From positions 5,187 to 11,119 of the forward strand of contig DHOL01000088.1 of assembly GCA_002410755.1 (NCBI GenBank): a DNA stretch of 5,933 bases, read 5' to 3'. Numbering within the stretch: the stretch's first letter is position 1; the number at the start of each line of letters is the position of its first letter. The translations under genes and the position numbers were made by a program. Below the pieces are notes generated by a model. The model was given only the letters and a program-made list of their open reading frames with translations, had not been told where the DNA came from and searched no databases. Of the stretch, positions 4,861-5,933 are shown in pieces. The DNA is from Ruminococcaceae bacterium UBA5391 (GTDB lineage Bacteria > Bacillota > Clostridia > Oscillospirales > Acutalibacteraceae).

Positions 4861-5933
4861 TTAGCCATTGCTTTTTTTATAGGTGTCATATTGCTGTTCC
4901 CGTTCGGAGATAATCGCCTTTAACCCCGCATCCTGAAGCTTCTGATATTCTTTATCGTAGGTCGCGTCGAAAATGGAAGGCTTGCAGGCAATCACGCGGG
5001 CTGCCATAGAATGAACCATGTCGTTGATATTAGAACCGTATTTGCCGCTTGCTTCACCAGGAGCACCAATATAAGGAATGGTATAACTTCCTTCCGGCTT
5101 CAACAGAGAATAATACGAGTCCAAAAGTTTATCGATATCCGGTACTGTAGAATTATTCACTTTGGAATCTTCTTTTTGCTTATCTACCGATTTATAATCC
5201 ACATAAGACCTTGCAATTAGACTCATATCATTCAGCATGGCGCTTGTTACGCCTTTTTCTTTTAAATCCTTTACGGTAGGAATGTAGATGCCGTCACTGT
5301 TTTGTTTTGACGCACCGATCGCCGCACCTGTACGAATCTGGTTAAAGTTTTTGTCGTCGAGCAACCAATTCAGATATTTCATAGCCGCCGCAGCGTGGGA
5401 TTCATTTGCCTTTGGAACCATACTGTAAACGCCGACAGGTATATACAGCGGATTTGCATATTGGCCCTTGTCGTTTTCAAAAACCAGTGCCGGCATATAG
5501 TAAGAACCATTTGCTTTCTGGGCGTCGGCCTCATAACCCCATGCATCCGTAGGCTGCCCCATAAACGAGAAGACATTTCCATTTGTAATATCGGAAATGT
5601 ACTGTTTTTCCTTCGTATCCAACGCGAATTCCTTGCTGATAAGTCCTTCGCTGTACCATTTGTTCAGTTCACGGTAGCCGTCTTTAGTTCCGGGAGCAAC
5701 CAGCCTTGTGTCGCTAATATTCCATACAATTTTTTCCTTGTCATTTTGATACTTTGCGTAACTTAAAATCATTTCCTCGTAATATTTCACATCGTAAGTC
5801 GGAGCTGCCATCGCAAAACCAATTATACTCGGATCAGCCTTGTGAATTTTAGCCATATCCTCATACAGTTCCTCTTTTTTCGTTGGCATTTTCATGTTGT
5901 ATTTTTTCAAAAGCATGGTGTTGACATAAACCA
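4861..5933 (-). CDS. Extracellular solute-binding protein, family 1 (LplA-like), C-terminal part
   Basis: The frame is open through the right edge, so the gene starts outside the window; about 357 residues are visible of the roughly 500-560 usual for LplA-type proteins. The signal peptide and lipobox are therefore not seen. The first visible residues, VYVNTMLLKKYNMKMPTKKE, are the hinge segment typical of family-1 binding proteins ('YVN..LL.K.g...P.T.dEl'). Later come VFSFMGQPTDAWGYEA, a ligand-side aromatic/Gly stretch, PLYIPVGVYSMVPKAN, and MKYLNWLLDDKNF, the usual 'a.k.lnwl.d' helix. The tail ends in EREQQYDTYKKSNG with TAA at 4863-4861. Such proteins are lipoproteins on the outer face of the membrane that deliver oligosaccharides to two ABC permeases, commonly encoded just upstream, here beyond the right edge. 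It is followed by the stem-loop and the HAD gene. The methionine at 5916 is internal, not a start. The sugar bound cannot be deduced. Confidence 0.92.
   Translation of the reverse strand, partial: VYVNTMLLKKYNMKMPTKKEELYEDMAKIHKADPSIIGFAMAAPTYDVKYYEEMILSYAKYQNDKEKIVWNISDTRLVAPGTKDGYRELNKWYSEGLISKEFALDTKEKQYISDITNGNVFSFMGQPTDAWGYEADAQKANGSYYMPALVFENDKGQYANPLYIPVGVYSMVPKANESHAAAAMKYLNWLLDDKNFNQIRTGAAIGASKQNSDGIYIPTVKDLKEKGVTSAMLNDMSLIARSYVDYKSVDKQKEDSKVNNSTVPDIDKLLDSYYSLLKPEGSYTIPYIGAPGEASGKYGSNINDMVHSMAARVIACKPSIFDATYDKEYQKLQDAGLKAIISEREQQYDTYKKSNG

Overview
The window looks like part of a carbohydrate-utilisation region from a low-to-mid GC Firmicute (a Clostridia- or Paenibacillus-like genome is my guess). 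This rests on the family-1 (LplA-type) solute-binding protein, a DeoR-type sugar repressor, purine-rich Shine-Dalgarno sequences such as GGAGG, and AT-rich intergenic DNA. I see no rRNA, tRNA, CRISPR array, transposase or phage gene.

Layout, left to right. Positions 1-1450 (minus strand) hold an iron-dependent alcohol dehydrogenase followed by the start of a class II ketose-bisphosphate aldolase that runs off the left edge; stop and start codons overlap by one base. Positions 1451-1627 are an AT-rich divergent promoter region with nested inverted repeats. Positions 1628-2410 (plus strand) hold a DeoR-family repressor. It ends exactly where the convergent gene at 2411-4072 (minus strand) ends. 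That gene encodes a 553-residue protein without a signal peptide, which I can only tentatively place among alpha/alpha-toroid glycan-active enzymes (heparinase II/III-like lyases or hydrolases). Positions 4200-4727 (minus) hold a small HAD-superfamily protein with non-canonical catalytic motifs. Positions 4861-5933 (minus) are the C-terminal part of an extracellular solute-binding protein that enters from the right edge. A 14-bp stem lies just after its stop codon.

How the genes may work together (inference). The binding protein, with permeases presumably off the right edge, would deliver an oligosaccharide. The cytoplasmic 553-residue protein would cleave it, and the HAD protein may act on a phosphorylated product. 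The aldolase and dehydrogenase would form a lower-pathway step in which a ketose phosphate is split and an aldehyde reduced (or an alcohol oxidised). The DeoR repressor between the two minus-strand groups probably senses a sugar phosphate and is a natural regulator of the divergent dehydrogenase-aldolase pair. The substrate cannot be read from the sequence. All families but one are recognisable; the least-described element is the 553-residue protein together with the atypical HAD protein.
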